Below, in pieces: positions 63,418-64,000 of a stretch of 64,000 bases of DNA (positions are counted from its first letter, which is position 1; each line of letters opens with the position of its first letter). Both the position numbers and the translations under genes were made by a program. Source of the stretch: Phyllobacterium phragmitis (lineage in GTDB: Bacteria; Pseudomonadota; Alphaproteobacteria; Rhizobiales; Rhizobiaceae); assembly GCF_002980495.1 (NCBI RefSeq), contig NZ_PVBR01000005.1, positions 248,001-312,000 on the forward strand, read 5' to 3'. The notes beneath the pieces were generated by a model. That model did no database searches, was not told the origin of the DNA, and saw nothing but the letters and a program-made list of their open reading frames with translations.

Positions 63418-63576
63418 ACCCCCCTCTGCCTTGCCAGGCATCTCCCCCACAAGGGGGGAGATTGGTTGACACAACGCCTAACGCCTATTCTGCAACGCCT
63501 GCGATTGGTGCCGAACGTTCATGAAGGCCTAATCTCCCCCCTTGTGGGGGAGATGCCTGGCAAGGCAGAGGGGGGT
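63418..63576. repeat. Inverted-repeat element: perfect 46-bp arms, 67-bp core
   Basis: 63418-63463 and 63531-63576 are exact reverse complements over 46 bp, with internal palindromes (CTCCCCC-ACAA-GGGGGGAG). The core carries CGCCTGCGATTGGT at 63496-63509, the same 14-mer as in the 16.5-kb element. It lies between hglS and amaB and could also terminate hglS transcription. Confidence 0.88.
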
Positions 63577-63599
63577 AACTTGGCGCGTCCATTCGCCGC

Positions 63600-64000
63600 T
63601 TATTCCGCCGGTTCGCTCGCCTTCACGGCCCGCAGCGCCGCTTCTGCCGATTCCCGCTCGATCCGTGCATAGTGCGCGAATTCATCCAGCACGCTCGCGC
63701 CCAGGTCGCTTTCGAAGCGCTTCTGGTTCGGGCTTTCGACAAATCCCTGTGCCTGATCGTCCCCCAGATTGGACTGGAATATACCGGCGGCGCTCACCGG
63801 CAGGAAGTCCTCGTAGGTGATCGGATCGAAGCGGATTGCGCCGGCTGCGATGAGTGTTTCCAGATCGTCCGTCTCGGGCACGCTTTTCGCCTTTGCGTCT
63901 ACCGAATAGGCGAAATAGCCAAGGCCTTGCGCGCGGATATCAGCCCAGTCGTCGGGGAAGGCGCGGAAGACATCTTGAAGCGCCTTTTCATATCGGGAAG
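63600..64000 (-). CDS. hglS: 2-oxoadipate dioxygenase/decarboxylase HglS, C-terminal part (runs off right edge)
   Basis: The visible 132 residues include FPDDWADIRAQGLGYFAYSV and PITYEDFLPVSAAGIFQSNL, characteristic of the DUF1338/HglS family (YdcJ). The enzyme turns 2-oxoadipate into D-2-hydroxyglutarate in D-lysine catabolism. Together with the adjacent aminoadipate-semialdehyde dehydrogenase it marks a lysine degradation locus. The frame continues to the window edge; an internal GTG at 63881 is not the true start. Confidence 0.87.
   Translation of the reverse strand, partial: SRYEKALQDVFRAFPDDWADIRAQGLGYFAYSVDAKAKSVPETDDLETLIAAGAIRFDPITYEDFLPVSAAGIFQSNLGDDQAQGFVESPNQKRFESDLGASVLDEFAHYARIERESAEAALRAVKASEPAE

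Overview
The window is about 60% GC and gene-dense. Its content points to an alphaproteobacterium of the Hyphomicrobiales (Rhizobiales), most likely Brucellaceae, Phyllobacteriaceae or a close relative. The pointers are a PhyR-NepR-EcfG general stress locus, an IolC kinase fused to DUF2090, an RpiR-type inositol regulator with GGAA-N6-TTCC sites, an Irr-type iron box in front of mbfA, and a PPi-type phosphofructokinase. The species cannot be named from the sequence alone. No prophage, IS element, integrase or CRISPR array was found.

Layout. 0-5.4 kb: myo-inositol catabolism (iolD partial, iolC, iolG, iolR, a second Gfo/Idh dehydrogenase). 5.4-13.6 kb: the general stress response. Two HisKA_2-type sensor kinases flank phyR / nepR-ecfG, and small membrane or envelope genes lie around them (DUF1328, lipid kinase, holin-like and DUF883-like proteins, DUF3309). 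Many of these carry GGAAC-N16/17-CGTT promoters, and one such promoter precedes no gene but a structured, terminator-ended stretch that looks like a small RNA. 13.7-17.1 kb: AI-2E transporter, glycerate kinase, then a 785-bp intergenic island with perfect inverted repeats. 17.1-24 kb: purU, exbB-exbD-tonB, macA-macB. 24-28.5 kb: trans-3-hydroxyproline dehydratase, dut, Lrp, cupin, mbfA. 28.5-36.4 kb: malate synthase G, hydantoinase-like protein, gluQ, alkA, HNH nuclease, dsbB, YqaA. 36.4-37.0 kb: a scar with half a tRNA-Leu and a small azoreductase-like remnant, followed by an intact tRNA-Leu(CAA). 37.2-40.8 kb: XRE regulator and MFS pump, cupin and small secreted protein. 40.9-49.4 kb: a self-contained envelope module (MipA/OmpV, EnvZ-like kinase, OmpR-like regulator, isoprenylcysteine-methyltransferase-like protein, RND pump). 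49.6-53.4 kb: TetR with a DevBCA/MacAB-like exporter. 53.4-58.2 kb: TRAP transporter and PPi-phosphofructokinase. 58.2-60.6 kb: slipin and NfeD. 60.7-61.8 kb: split XdhC. 61.8-64 kb: lysine catabolism (aminoadipate-semialdehyde dehydrogenase, start of hglS) with a second repeat island.

How the genes work together. IolR probably represses the inositol genes through the sites at 2193 and 4211. The stress sensors feed PhyR, which captures NepR and frees EcfG; EcfG then drives phyR, the envelope genes and the candidate sRNA. The 41-49 kb block is the most striking unit. All five of its transcription units carry the same AACAAA-nCTT-AACA type direct repeat, 60-105 bp ahead of the start codon and in the same orientation relative to the gene. 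This suggests a single local regulon controlled by its own response regulator.
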